The notes: generated by a model from the letters alone, not told the origin. A stretch of 64,000 nt of DNA from Rhynochetos jubatus (GCA_027574665.1 CM050648.1:138942175-139006174), one strand, 5' to 3'; shown: positions 48,600-61,459, counted from the first letter of the stretch. A program made the numbers and translations.

Positions 48600-51500
48600 T
48601 CTTTGGCCTCTGGCCTCCTGGTTGGAGACCAGACTAGGAGCAGGGGACTGGTGTTTTTGAAAGGGCAAATTTGGGGCAGGATTGCAAGAAGGCACGGCCA
48701 GGATATACTGCATATTCATTGGGAACCAGAACTGCTTCTGAAAAGAAGCAACCGGAGCTGTCGCTGCCTCCACTCTGTGAGTCTGGATGAGACAACAGAG
48801 GCTGGGGGATGTGGGCTGAAGTTGAACAAGCAGGAATTTCTCCCCTCTAGCATCCAGGACTCGTTTAGCCTATTGCACATGCTTTTCAGGGAAGAGAAGC
48901 AATGAGAAGTGATGGGAAAGACAGTGTTTATCTGGCATCATTGTTTCAGTATTTTTATTTGCATCTCTGTGTGGTCCGTGACCTTGGGATTTTCCTGGGA
49001 GGGAAAGACAGGAGACACCTTTGATGTAAATAGGTGAAAAGGGATTGTGCTTGCAAGCAGCCTCGCATGCAGCATGTGTGTACATAGCCAGGGCTAAGGG
49101 GGGAGCACACAGAGTGCTTCATCCCCCCATTCATCCATGCCTGGACTTGCTACATCAAACCAAATCAAAGGACAGGAGCTGCAAACCGAAATAATCCCAC
49201 TTCTCACTTTCCCCTCATTACTGTTGTCGCTCTTTATTTGTTTTACAGCAGAGCCCCGGGGGCATCTGTCATGGATCAGCCCTGGCCGGGGAGAACTCCT
49301 GGCCACACACAAAGGGACAGGTCCTGCCCTGTGTGGGTGCAACAGGCGAATTCCAGGAGCTTCAGTGAAACAAAGAGGCAGCATCACGGGGGCCGCAAGA
49401 CCTGAGTTTTCACAGCATTTCTATTCCCTCACCTGATCCCGAACGCAGCCATCAGCAAAGTGGAGGACAACTCCGCGCACAAAAGGCCGGACCACGCGCT
49501 CTGAATCAAGCAGCGACGGGGCAATCTGTGAGCGGCTGGGAAGGGAGGGGGCAAACACTGCTCGAGCTGAATACCCTCCATCAGCACCGAGGACCCTGCC
49601 AGCTAAAATCTTTCGTTAATTTAAACTTTAAATGGGACCGGCAGCGTTTACCCGAAGCGAGGGCACAAAGCAGCCGTGGGCTGCTGCAGGTGTAGCTGTC
49701 TGCCGGCACTGCTGCCGCGCTCACGGTTTTTATGTGACCCAAGCTTTCTGTCACCGGAGACCCTGCAGTCAGCTCTGTACAGTCACCTGGGGTTAGAGGC
49801 AGGGAGCACTAATACCCTTTGTTCACCGGGTAAATTCTATTTCCCTTTCCATTGTGCCGTGCCGCTTGTCAATGTAACGTTGCGCCCGGGGTAGGAGACT
49901 GGTACAAAGCCACTGGAGCACAGGCTGGCAAATTACAATCCTTTACTTGTGAATGGGGACGTCGGATGAGATGGGTTGAAGCAATGCACCTGGTGTAAAT
50001 AATTGCATGCTTGAAATGGGGGAAAGGGGCTGAAGGCAAGCTAAATGCCAGGTGATTGTTTCGGATGGCAAAGGAAGGACTTTTCATGCGGGAAGAACAA
50101 ATGCCCTGCTCAGGAGTCTGCTGGTGATGGAACGATTAATCTTTTCTCTTTTCCTCCTCATTCTTTCCTTGACTTTTGGGGGGTTTTGTTCATCCTCCAC
50201 TACCTCCCCCTTTTGTTCTCATTCGCAGAGCAGCACCTGGAGGTAGGGGCTGCCTTAGGAAAGGAACCCCAGGGTGGCTTATTCCTACCAAGATTGTATT
50301 TCAAATAACATGGGTCTTCTTTTTTTCCAGGACCTCTTTGATCTGCAAACTACCCTTTAAATGACTGAAGCAGGAATCTGAACGCCAGCAAGTTTGCTCT
50401 ACCAGCCATCTGAGTTGGATTTCTTAGACCTGCACCAACTATGCTGTGCTCAGCTGATGTTGTGAACGATGGCGGTGGTCCTCGCCTCACACTGAGACGT
50501 GTCACGCAGCTGAGCTTACCACGATCAAAGCTGTGTATTGGTAATTCTCCGTGCCTTCTGCCAGTGCAGGAATGCAACAAGCTCATATGGGTGAAATATG
50601 AAATACAGAAACATCCTTTCCTGGGAGGGTAGCGCTCTTTCTTTTGAGAAGGAAAGAGGAGTGGGATTTGTAGGGGTCTCTGCATAAACCCTGGTGCTCA
50701 GTAATGTGTGTGCACACAGGCAAACATTCGTCCCTTGTCCCCACTCAGGTGGGAAGAACGGTGTACCTATACTGACTGTTTCTCTGGTCCTGGGGGGTTG
50801 TGCCACAGTGAGCTACACCTTTCCTCTCCAAATATTGTTTTCAGTTATACCAGTTGCCTTTGGACTGATACAGAAGCTGTTGATCCTTGGACAACAGTAC
50901 TGCATCTCCAGAAGAGATCACGAAGGGTTGCCATGATGCTTCCATGCTGATTCTAGACATGGTAATACAGGGAAGGACATTCTGAGACAAATACACAAAG
51001 CTTTGGTTGACTTCCAGGTGGTGGAGTAGTGGAAGGGCTGGTTAACGTCTCTCTGCTTGGGTTCGAGGTAATCAGCTGCGTGTTGGTGCTTTTCCAGACA
51101 AATTTTTTGACCCTGAAATGAACAACATGATAGAACAAGCATTGTGGAGATAAGACTAATGATGGGAGGCAACTCAGCCCATTAGCAAGGATTATTTATA
51201 ACCCCTTAAACCAGAGAAATGTAAATTCTGAAACAAAGCTCTTAATTTCCATCTTGTCTTCTTCTCTACATGTGCCTTGATTTTTAATTTTAATACAGAA
51301 CACCAGAATAACAATAGTCACTGTACATTTTCCTACTGTCTGATTTTTGTTATTCATCTCTTTATCTATTATAGTGCTCCCCCCTCCCTCCCCCCTTCCC
51401 CTCTCCCCCAGTAATCACCGTAACTCAAGGGGAAAGAGTCAGGATTCTGGCAAAACCTGTTTCTAACTAAACAAGTGAAATCCTGCCCCCACTGACACCA

Positions 51501-54370
51501 CCGGCACCACCCTTCATTTGGGCCAGAGTTTCACCAAACGCAGAGTTTAAATTCCATTGTTGTTGATTGTTTTGGGATGGACATCAGTGAAGGAAAGTAT
51601 TTGGAGGAAAAGAAAAATTCAGTTAAGAGGGACCAGTTGCCGCTGGGTAAGAGCACACACAGGCTGAGGACTGGCCCCTTTGAAACCAGTCAGCAACACG
51701 AGATCAGTTAAATGTTAGGGGTTCAGCTGCTTTACCACCCCAAAACTGAAGCCACTTGGAAGAGCCAGCATAGAGTTCTGGTCTGATCCTTAACGGGACC
51801 CGTGGTTGCCTTATTCGTCGTGCAACATTTACCTTGACAAAGCCTGCTGAAAAAAAAGAGCATTTTCAGAAGAAAAATAAGGCCCTTTTAAAGGTTTTTT
51901 ATTGCTTTCCATGGTTAAGAAGTCTGGGAAAGCAGAGAGGCTGGTGAAACCTGGACATTTCCACACTCTCAATGTTATTTAGCTCTTGTCATGCTCTGTT
52001 TCTTCGCGTACCCATTACGAGTGACTAATGCAGCAACACAGCGCTGAGCTCGGCTCTCCCTGGGGCTGGGGATCTCATGTCAGGAGGGTACGATCCAATT
52101 CGCATTGAGATGGATACATTAAATCTTTTTACTCCGTGCCTTGTCAAGAAAAGCCGATCTGCCTGCTATCAAACGCACGGAGAGCGCCCCGGCCCATAAG
52201 AGCAGTTTTGTGTGCTCATTGATACAGAATGGATTGTCACTAAACCTTTCAGGCATTGTTGTCAAGGTCAATAATACTGATCTATTTTAGCACAACAGGG
52301 GGGTAAAAAAGGAATCCTGTCAAGATATGACCTTTAAAAGACCTCGTCTTTGGAGAATCAAAATTTTTTTTAAAATGTGGAAAGGATGTTATTTTCTTAC
52401 CTTTGGGCTTATCTGAACTGGGAGTAATTATACACGTTAGCAAGAAAATAGCTCAAGAAATTATTTGGTTAGAGGCAAAATGTTCCAACCAATAAGTCAA
52501 ACAGTGCACTAATTCGGTGAGGTCACGTAAAGATGTTTAAAATCCATTTCTCCGGCTAGGCTTTTCAGCAATATCCAGCTAGCTTTCCTTCAGTGGCACG
52601 CAGAGATTGCACATCCAATGGCACTCGCCCTTCCCTCCCGCTCCCGTTACCCTACACTTCTTTTCTGCAGCTTTCAAACCAACCGGTTGGTCTTCACGGC
52701 AAGGACTGCGCCTGCCTCCGCACAGCCCTTGGGTCTGGAGTGGGGTCTTTGCACATCGTGGTGCCATCAAGCGTTCGGTTGGGGTCGCATACGGGTCTGC
52801 GTGTGGTACAAAGTATTCAGCCAAGGAGAAAGCAAAGCTGAGGCAGTGGCAGGCGTCCTACCAGCCTCACTGGGTGTGCTGGAAGCTGTTTTAATCTCAG
52901 TCTCGGCTCACTGCTGGGCCAGCTCCCGGTATTGGTACAGGCACAAGAACCCAGTCCTTTACCTTCTTCTGCACAGCCTTTCTCAGGTCCCTGTGGTTGG
53001 ACATTAGGGCAAACACTTTTCTTTTGAATGTAAACAGATTTCATTGTGCTATTTTGCAATTTAACACTCCTAAACATGGATCAGAACATGACCTTACAAC
53101 CTCTCTTTAGGTACACAATTATTTCATCACTGCTTTCCCTCCCTTTATCAGAATGAGGATAATTGGGGATGGAGTTACGTGTCTTAACCAATGATTCACT
53201 GCCAAGTGCTTTAACTCATGGATGCTACACCGACAGGTAGTGTTGTGTCTAATAAAATGATCTGGTGTGTAAAATCACCAGGCTGGTTAGCCTTACTTGG
53301 GAATAGGCTGGTTAGCCTTACTTGGGAATAGCTATAGGTATGGGAAGAGCAAGTGTATGGAACAAGCAGTTTTTCCAGCCAGCATAAATAAGTCTCTGCC
53401 TACTTTGCTTCAGGGAGCTAATTTTTCATGTGCCACCAACACTGGCTTTTTCGCTTGACTTGATCTGTATTGTGGCATATGCAGCAAGCCGTTCTCCCTT
53501 CCTCTGTGTTTATTTTAGGCCAGTATAAATACATCTCTGGAAATCTAGGGGGAAAAGAGTCTAAAGGACCTTTGTGCATTCTCTTATAAAGCTGGTTTTA
53601 CATGGTGTGCTCAGAACTGCCGTGCTGTAGCCTGCAAGTAAAATCCCACCTGTTTCCGAGATGTAGTAGCTACCTCAGTAGTAGTCCATCCGGCTTGCCT
53701 TGGCCGTTCTCCTCAAGGTCTCATCCTCAGCAGCAGCGGTGGCAATCACAGGTCTCGTGTCTCTCGTGACCGGACAGGGGATTAAGGGGACTGTTTCCAG
53801 AGGTTCATCTACATAACTTCCCAAAGAGGTGACACACAATACTTTTAACTTCCTTTAAATGTGAGGAATGTTAGGGCTTCCAAAGTCCTGGCAGGATCCA
53901 TTTAGCAAGTGACAGAAGTTCCTTTCCTCATCCCAGGTAGGCAGGGGAGAGATACTGGGAGCATCTGTATCTGTATGACATCTTCTGCGTACAAACCAAG
54001 GAAGTTTTGTCTGAACAGTTCCTCTCATTCTGACTGCCCCGAGCCCTCCCTCAAACCTCATGTTAGATGGGGGATGACTGAGCACGGGGCTCCCTTGGAG
54101 TGTGAACGTTTAACCATGTAAAAAGGGAGCTTTAACCATTGTTTTTCCTGGAAGTTACTGATTTCCTACCAAGTCTAGCAGAGAACAATGACTGCAGTTA
54201 TTGGATTCCTCCTTTGAGACCTTTGGAAGACCAAAGACAGTGGGGATCTTCCCTGTTGTACAAGGAGCAAAGCCATACTTTGACAGCATTCTCTGGAGTG
54301 GAGAATTTCCTCCTACTTCCCCTTCTTTTGGTATAAATGCAAGATACTGGATACTTAGGACTCTGTCTAT
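48600..54370. other. Intergenic sequence
   Basis: No recognisable gene. Features seen are a 33-nt pure pyrimidine tract ending CCCAG (51377-51409), a somewhat GC-rich patch with overlapping open frames at about 52,560-53,010 (longest 129 codons, no recognised protein), and a recent 25-bp tandem duplication (53,281-53,330). Confidence 0.5.
53281..53330 (+). repeat. Exact 25-bp tandem duplication
   Basis: GGCTGGTTAGCCTTACTTGG plus GAATA is present twice in a row without mismatch (53281-53305 and 53306-53330). The exact match suggests a recent or polymorphic event. Confidence 0.9.
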
Positions 54371-54985
54371 TGGTCATGGTTTAGCCCCCGTAAGCAACCA
54401 AGTACCACACAGCCCCTCGCTCCCCTCCCTCCCCTCCCCCAGTAGGATGGGGAAGAAAACTGGGGGGAAAAGAGAACTTGTGGGTTGAGATAAGAACAGT
54501 TCAATAATTGAAAGTAAGTGAAATAAAATTATTATACTAATAATACTAATATGCAGTGGTAATAATACTACTACTGGTGATGATAATATGTAAAAAAAAA
54601 AAAAGGAAAAAGGAAGGAAAACAAGATGATACAGCTGCTCACCACTGGCCAACCAACACTCAACCAGTTCCTGAGCACTGATTTCCCCTCCCGGCCTCTT
54701 ATCCCAACTTACATACTGAGCACGACATTTGATGTCATGAAATGTCCCTTTAGTCAGGTTGGAAAAGCTGTCCGGGCTGTCCCCTCCCAGCTTCCTGTAG
54801 AGAAGCAGCTGGGAACACAGGGGCGGTACCAGAAACTGGAGAAGTCCTTGACTTGGTATAAACATTCCTTGGCAACAACTAAAAATGTCAGTGTGTTATC
54901 AATATTCTTCTCAGCACAAACCCAAACCGGGGTCGTACTAGCTACTGTGAAGAAAATGAACGCTACCCCAACTACAAACAGCACG
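54371..54985 (-). mobile_element. Solo LTR of an avian endogenous retrovirus
   Basis: On the minus strand it starts TGCTGTTTGTAGTTGGGG, carries a segment equivalent to the TATA region of this LTR class (CAGTATGTAAGTTGGGA), and ends GGGGCTAAACCATGACCA. It matches, from memory, an abundant avian LTR family with the CTGGTTTTGGCTGGGATAG start. The family name is not assigned. A block at about 54,525-54,605 is replaced by AAT-type simple repeats and an A13 run. There are no adjacent retroviral genes. Target-site duplication is not clear. Confidence 0.8.
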
Positions 54986-54989
54986 CTAC

Positions 54990-57900
54990 TGAAGGAGTGT
55001 ATGTTATGGCATTGGTCTTCTTGCAGAGTTAGGCAGTATTGCATGATTAGGAGCTTTTGGCAAGAAACTGGCTCAGAGGTGACTGTACCGTCCCTGAGTC
55101 TGATGCTGAAATGAGTTTCCACCCCAAGTCCTGTGCTCTTCATGACTTAAACATCTCTGGGAGAAGCCAGACTCAAACCAATTGCTACTGATGCTCTTCA
55201 GCTCTTCAACTTGTCCTTATCCCGGCAGTAAAATCCCTGGCCCAGGAGTGCCCCATGCCAGGTGCAGTTCTGGGCTGTATTGTGGAATTCCTCATACCTT
55301 TTGGAGCAGGGCAATGACAGCATTCAATTGGAGAGTATTTCTTGGGTCACTGAGCTAAACTTTCCACCATGGGGAACCAAGTCCTGTAATCCTGTTGATA
55401 GACAAAGGCATACAGGAGAAGTGAAATAGCTCTTGTTGGATTATCTCCTAGCGTATAAATGGACAGACATATAAATGGATGACTAATTCAGAGTAGTGAG
55501 TAATCACAAGATAGCAATATTTCCATAGCCTGGGAACGTCCAGACTATGTGTGCTGTTTGGTGTCAGCCGAGATGAAGAATGTTGGGTTTAGTAGGTCAG
55601 CTAAGATACACCCACACAGAAACATGGCTTTTGATAAAGCAAACCAACACATGCAGTGCTGCCTGACAGAAATGTTCCATAAACCACACAAATTATACTT
55701 TTAAAAGAGAGACCATATGTACAATTATATGATAAAGTTTAACAGAATCTGTGAGTTCTGCCAGTCTCCTGAACCATGAAAGCTGCAGATATTTATAAAT
55801 GTCAGCAAGACCTCCAGTGGAACCGCAACATTGGTATTTACTTCAGGACTTCATTACTATTTATTAATGCATATGTTCGTACGTTTGAAAGTATAAATAT
55901 GGAGGAATTTTCTGTGGACAACAAAAGCATGATTGGGAATATATGTGTCTGGGAGGCAAGTGGAATATCTGATGCATAGGACACATTAAACGAAGGGTTT
56001 TTTCTTGGAAATCTTTTTATACGCTCTAGTTCAGTTTATATTTCCTCAGTCACAAGCCAGGCCCAAGCACAGGCAAGGAGGAATTACATAACTTTTGTTC
56101 ACATTTCCATTATTTTAGTTGATGTATTTAGAACAGCTTGATAAATTAATCATGACTCGTGGTCCAATTCACAATTTGTCGGTCAGTTTTCATTCTTGCG
56201 TTTGTAGAACTTAAAACATGATACCCTTAAACTTGGGACACTCGGCAAATTGTCTCGCCGTTGAACCTAACCCGTGCTGAGCCCTTCCTGCCCCCTAACA
56301 CCCGCCCGCAGAGTGCTACAAACCAGGAATTCAGTGTCTGCAGTGCGGCTCCTCTGGCAAGAAGGGAATTACGTTAGGTTTATGCAAGATGAAATATTTA
56401 CCTTGTCACTGGAGCTTCTGGCTGACTGCTGTCTCCCTCCTCCCCGATAGATGCTAAAAAAAACCCAGGGTGACCACCATGTCATTGGGAGAATTGCACT
56501 TCAGATCTAGTCACGCATGAATGTATTTGGTTGTATTGTTGTTGGGGATTTTTGCCATATTTTCTTAAATAAAATGAAAATTTCTAGTAGGGTTGATTTT
56601 AGATCCAGAATTATCCTTGCCTCTTTTACCTCTGCTACTCATTACCCAGCTATTTTTTCTTAGTTTCCCAGAATTTCTAACTTACCCACTATTTTATATC
56701 AGTTCTTCAGATCATCTGTCCCCAGAAGTAAATAAGGTTCAGCTTCAAAAAGTGCAAAAGAACATGTCATTTTCTCTCCAGGTTTCCAGCTGCTTCAGCT
56801 CCTTCATATTATCTCCCTGACCTCACTGTCAATTCTCATGGATTCTCCACGGCCCTACAAGCAGTAGCAGCTCATGACATTGCAGTGCAATGTCACAGCT
56901 CGCTCCGACTACAAGGCTGCCCCCTGCCCCCCTGCCAGATGCTGTTGGCCATCCCATTCCACAGGGCACCTTGCAGAAGGCTCCTCGTGCAGCGGAAAAG
57001 GTATGAGCAGCCGGGGACTGCCACACCACGGGCTCCTGCGTGCTCCTGCCAACTCTTGGCTGCATGGGGCTTGCCAAGCCGTTAGCCCTCCTCCTCAGTT
57101 TCACATGAGATGGTATCCTGTGATGGAAGGTGTCAACTCGTGGTTATCTTCACCCTTCAAAAGGGGCAGCAACACCGCACAGACAGCTCCTCTTGGTTTG
57201 CCGTGGCCAGTAGGTTTCTGCACCATCCTCTTCAGCACCACCTTCTCAAGCCAAGAGTTCCCAGTTTAGTCACCATAGACAACCCTCAGCCATCAAATTC
57301 TGGTGGACCAACCAAAGCCACAATGCCACTGGAGGATTTTAGGAAATCTCTGGACCCATAGGGAAGATGCTAAATATGTATGCAGAAACGCCCCACCAGC
57401 AACGACAGTCTTGATGTGTCAAATGGAGAGAATCAGGCAAAACAAAGTCAAACCATGAACGAGCAGATGCCACCTTCATAGGCAAATTAGTGTCTGAGCA
57501 TCAGGGAGAGGAAATGAGATGCTTTCAGAGCAACACACAGGACACATAGCTCTGACCCCCAGAGCTCAGCAGGGTCCCGAGGTAAAATGGGGAGAAAGAT
57601 TTAGCTGCAAGATCTCCCAGCCAAGACAAGTATCAAATAAATAAACAAGTAATCACTGGTTCAGCTATTTCAGAAAGTTGTGAATTACGTAGATTTAATT
57701 AAGCTCTCCACAAAAAGCCATTTTGCCATTAACAAAAGTAAACATTTCCGTTTCTGTGAGAATTTTTCATTTAGATTTCCTTAATTTTAAGAAAAATTAA
57801 TGTCACGGAACTTTAAAGAAAACAAAGGTTTGCATTTCGACTTAAAAGTAAGATTTAATTAAAACTGCAAACAACGTGTAGCTTTAAGAAGCCAAGACTC

Positions 57901-58850
57901 GTTTTATAAATGCAAACTGCCATCTCCATGGACAGAGGGGATGGCAAGAGGATCGGGCCGTTATGGTCTAATTCTTCCCTTGGCCAAGACCAGCGGCTCG
58001 GGGAAGCTGAGCAGGAGTATCTCCACCCGCTTCCCAAGGGGCAGCTGCCTGCGGCACCCAGCCCATCCAGGTAGCACCTGGCCCACGAGTGGCTCCGTTG
58101 GATGGTGAAGTCAACTATGTTTGAGGTGACGGTGGCAGAGGAAGATATTCTGGGGGAGGGTGTGCAGCAGCAGCAGGAAGAATGGATGCTCTAATGTGGG
58201 TGTAGAAGGAGAGGCTGGATTGCGAAAGATGGCTGAAGAACAAAGTGCTGCAGAGGTCAAGGGAATAGTAGGCTATAATGGTTTAATGGTATACATTATC
58301 ATCGCATCCATTCTCCTTTTTATTATGGTGTATGCTTGACTCACCGGGGAGGAGCACGTGTGCTCAACCAGGGCCTGGGCTGAGGCACACCACCACGGAT
58401 ATGACACAGGTGATCCAGCTCCCTGGCTATTAATAGGTAAGTTTAAAAACGTCTGCTTTTTTTCATTATGAATGGGTTACAAAGCATGTTTATTGCTCTA
58501 ATGACTGCAAAGACAAGTGTTAGCTATTTTCTGAGACCAGTGGCGTTTCTACAAGTGACAGGTGACTTTGTGCTGACCTTGGGCTCGGGACAAACATTTC
58601 ATTCCAAAAGACTCATCCAGGAGGTAAGCGATGGGGATGCTGCCGCACAGCTTGCTCATAGCTGTCAGATTCCCACCAGGGACAAAGTTTCTATGTATCC
58701 TTTTTAAATTTTTAAAAATAAAATAAATGGGAAAATACTGTAATCTGGGTGTGTTGGCTTGTCTCAAGTTGCATTGAGTGCAAATATCTTAAGTATAGAG
58801 TTGTAAATAGGGCCACGGCACACAGTAAAGAGACTGCGGAGTGTTTAACA
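54990..58850. other. Intergenic sequence
   Basis: No gene recognised. It contains an exact inverted repeat of 10-bp arms at 56,875-56,895 and a slightly GC-rich patch at about 56,870-57,260. Otherwise single-copy AT-rich sequence. Confidence 0.5.
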
Positions 58851-58856
58851 TGCTAC

Positions 58857-59276
58857 TTTATTCAAATCAGCAAGTCCCATTACAGCACATTACCGTAATG
58901 TCTTCTGTCAGAACCTTCCTTCCTTGCTTCGTCGGACCGCCGTGTCTCTCCGACACCGCAGCTGCTGCTTGCATGAGGTATTAGGAGCTCTCTCTCAGTG
59001 AAAGGTACTATCGGCATCAATTATTTCCATTTCAGCTGTGCTGGGGTGAAAGTCCGCCACCGCACGCTGTTCCACCTCCGATGCGCTCTGCGATCCAGAC
59101 AGTAAATGCTGAAATACCTGTAAGTTGTTGTTACTGCAGTCTGGAGCCATAAAATGCCATTTTGTCTGTAGGTGTTGTATTAAACCGCAAGCAGAGGAAA
59201 TGCATCGCTTGCCGAAGACGCTTTTGTGGGAGATTATAATCACGATCTTTGACATACGGTGAGATCCAGGAAGCAA
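58857..59276 (-). other. Candidate unrecognised terminal exon with 3'UTR and poly(A) signal, minus strand
   Basis: The minus strand has an open frame of about 90 codons whose translation includes KSVFGKRCISSACGLIQHLQ and ends EIIDADSTFH, with TGA at 58995-58997. About 130 nt later a canonical AATAAA occurs (58857-58862 on the minus strand). The frame begins with a non-ATG codon, so it would be the last exon of a longer gene or a retrocopy fragment. The patch is clearly CpG-enriched compared with its flanks. A pyrimidine-rich segment at about 59,290-59,260 could contain the acceptor, but no ideal CAG is there. I do not recognise the protein; it does not look like the C-terminus of C14orf39 as I remember it. 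Confidence 0.3.
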
Positions 59277-59940
59277 AGTGGAGAAAGATCAAACACAACC
59301 ATCACCTGTACTGAACAGATCTACATTGCCAACCAAATGTAGACAGATTTTTTAGTTGGCTGATGCTTTTGAGCATTTTAATTAATTTTTCTTTTCAAGA
59401 GAACAAATGGAAGCATCTTTAAAAAGGCCTGAATTTTTGAATTTTGAGAGGGTGTCTCAGCAGTCCATAAAAAGCCGTGTCTCTGTATTGTCTTACAGAC
59501 TTGGAGCTTGGAAAGCTCTAGTCGCTGCGGGGAATCTTGGGCCCCAGCTTAGGTTCTCTCTTTCACACAGGAAACGTGGTGTTGGATTGGACTCAGAGCC
59601 AGGGAGATGGCAGCGTGCAGTGGCAGCAGGGGAAGGCACAATGTTTGCATCTACTTTGCTGGTGAGTACATTGCCTGGGAAGGTCTTGAGTCACAGTATT
59701 CCAAAAGTGTTGCACTGGGGATGGGGGGGGCTCAACTCATGCTCACAACATGACCTCTCTTTTTCCCCACCTTCAAAACCCTCTTTAGAAACTGCTTTCT
59801 TTGTGGGTTGTTTTGAGGCTTTCGTAGGGAGCATGTCTCTACAAGGCCATGTACTCCACGATACACATACTGTGCGATGTTATTCCAGTGATCACGTGTC
59901 TGTGAACTAGACCGTGAGCGTTACAGGGCAAGGACCTTGT

Positions 59941-60138
59941 CACAGAATCACAGGATGGTTTGGGTTGGAAGGGACCTTAAAGATCATCCAGTTCCAACCC
60001 CCCTGCCATGGGCAGGGACACCCTCCACTAGACCAGGTTGCTCCAAGCCTCATCCAGCCTGGCCTTGAACACTTCCAGGGATGGGGCATCCACAGCTTCT
60101 CTGGGCAACCTGTCCCAGTGCTTCACTGCTCTCACAAG
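59941..60138 (-). mobile_element. CR1 LINE 3' end, 5'-truncated
   Basis: Begins CACAGAATCACAGGATGG, continues GTTTGGGTTGGAAGGGACCT and on through CCATGGGCAGGGACACCC and CTCTGGGCAACCTGTCCC. This is the well-known reverse complement of the avian CR1 3' region. About 198 bp, well preserved. No coding part remains. Confidence 0.9.
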
Positions 60139-60921
60139 TCTGTAAAATACCATTGCAATTTGCAGCAAACAACAACAATATTATAGTACTATCAGTAACC
60201 TCTAATAAAATGGCTTCAAAGCACAATATAGAATTAATATCCCTGTCTAGAGACTGTTGGAAGCCTGTATATATGGCTTAAGAGTGCAGATGACAATTTT
60301 TTAGGATGTCTTAAATGAACCTGCAATAAAAACATTTTCAAATGTCTTTAAATAGATTGTTTTATAGCAACTTTTATCAGAACAGTATTGCCACAAATAA
60401 AAATATCTCCCCATGTAAAAATCTAAGGCAAATATAATCCTTGCTTTCCCCAACTTTCAAAAAGTGACATGATTGTGGTTGCATAAATAATACTTTCTCA
60501 AAATACAATATTGATTTTGAATTTAAAGTGGTTTCAACATCAGCTTTCACTGTCAAGCTGATATCACTAAGAGGCAGAAAAGTATAATATATGAAAAATA
60601 ACACCAAATTTACATCATCTTCAAATAAACCTGGGAACTCTAAGCAATTAAGATGCTGCCTCTTCCAAAGTGTGTGCTGTTCTACCATAGCCACATACTG
60701 AAAGATCTCCGGTTTAGGGAAATTCGCTCAAAGTTTCTTCTGGGTGGAAATCAGTCGTTTTGCACAGCTCTGTAGCAAGTTTGAACAGATGATTTATTTC
60801 ATGCAGCTTTGAAATGCAAGTGAAATTGCAAATCCTGTAGTCATCACTGCTCTTTCTAATAGAGGCTTCCTACGTAGTTGGCATATATAGTACCCTGTTA
60901 ATTAAACTGGATTTTAATTGA

Positions 60922-61330
60922 TAGGGTCTAGAGCACAAGTCTTATGAGAAGCAGCTGAGGGATCTGGGGTGGTTTAGCCTGAAGAAAAGGAGGCTGAGGG
61001 GAGGCCTGATCGCTCTCTGCAGCTCCCTGAAAGGAGGGTGCAGAAAGGAGGAATTGGTCTCTTCTCCCAAGTGACAAGTGACAGGACAAGAGGAAACGGC
61101 CTCAAGTTGCACCAGGGGAGGTTTGGATTCGATATTAGGGAAAATTTCTTTAACCAAAGGGTTGTCAGGCACTGGAACGGGCTGCCCAGGGAGGTGGTGG
61201 AGTCACCATCCCTGGAAGTATTTAAGGGATATGTAGATGTGGTGCTTAGGGACATTGTTCTGTGGTGGACTTGGCAGTGTTTGTTTAACAGTTGGACTTG
61301 ATGATCTTAAAGGTCTTTTCTAACCTAAAA
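60922..61330 (+). mobile_element. CR1 LINE 3' region with remnant of the ORF2 C-terminus, plus strand
   Basis: From AGGGTCTAGAGCACAAG through CTGAGGGGAGGCCTGATCGC to GATGATCTTAAAGGTCTTTT this follows the avian CR1 3' end. One frame still reads [17 protein letters not shown], then [20 protein letters not shown], the C-terminal end of CR1 ORF2. It is 5'-truncated and non-functional. The normal ATTCTATG tail has become the ATTCT array that follows. Confidence 0.9.
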
Positions 61331-61453
61331 TATTCTATTCTACTCCTATTCTATTCTATTCTATTCTATTCTATTCTATTCTATTCTATTCTATTCTATT
61401 CTATTCTATTCTATTCTATTCTATTCTATTCTACTCTATTCTATTCTATTCTA
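61331..61453 (+). repeat. (ATTCT)n pentanucleotide microsatellite grown from a CR1 tail
   Basis: CTATT units run without interruption from 61346 to 61430 (17 units), then CTACT and three more units, with a few imperfect units before. The total is about 24 units. It begins exactly where the CR1 3' tail should be, so it arose from the LINE's own ATTCTATG tail. Confidence 0.95.
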
Positions 61454-61459
61454 GCCACT

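Noticed and set aside
52618..53007. 129-codon open frame with overlapping frames in the other phases
   Set aside because: Locally higher GC opens all three frames; no protein family recognised and no splice or poly(A) context.
54374..55143. Open frames of 129-163 codons around 54.4-55.1 kb on both strands
   Set aside because: They mostly cover the solo LTR and its simple repeats; not genes.
59407..59910. 167-codon ATG-initiated plus-strand open frame
   Set aside because: Longest such frame in the non-GC-rich intergenic DNA, but it has no recognisable domain, no nearby promoter and no good poly(A) context; within the range expected by chance in 64 kb.
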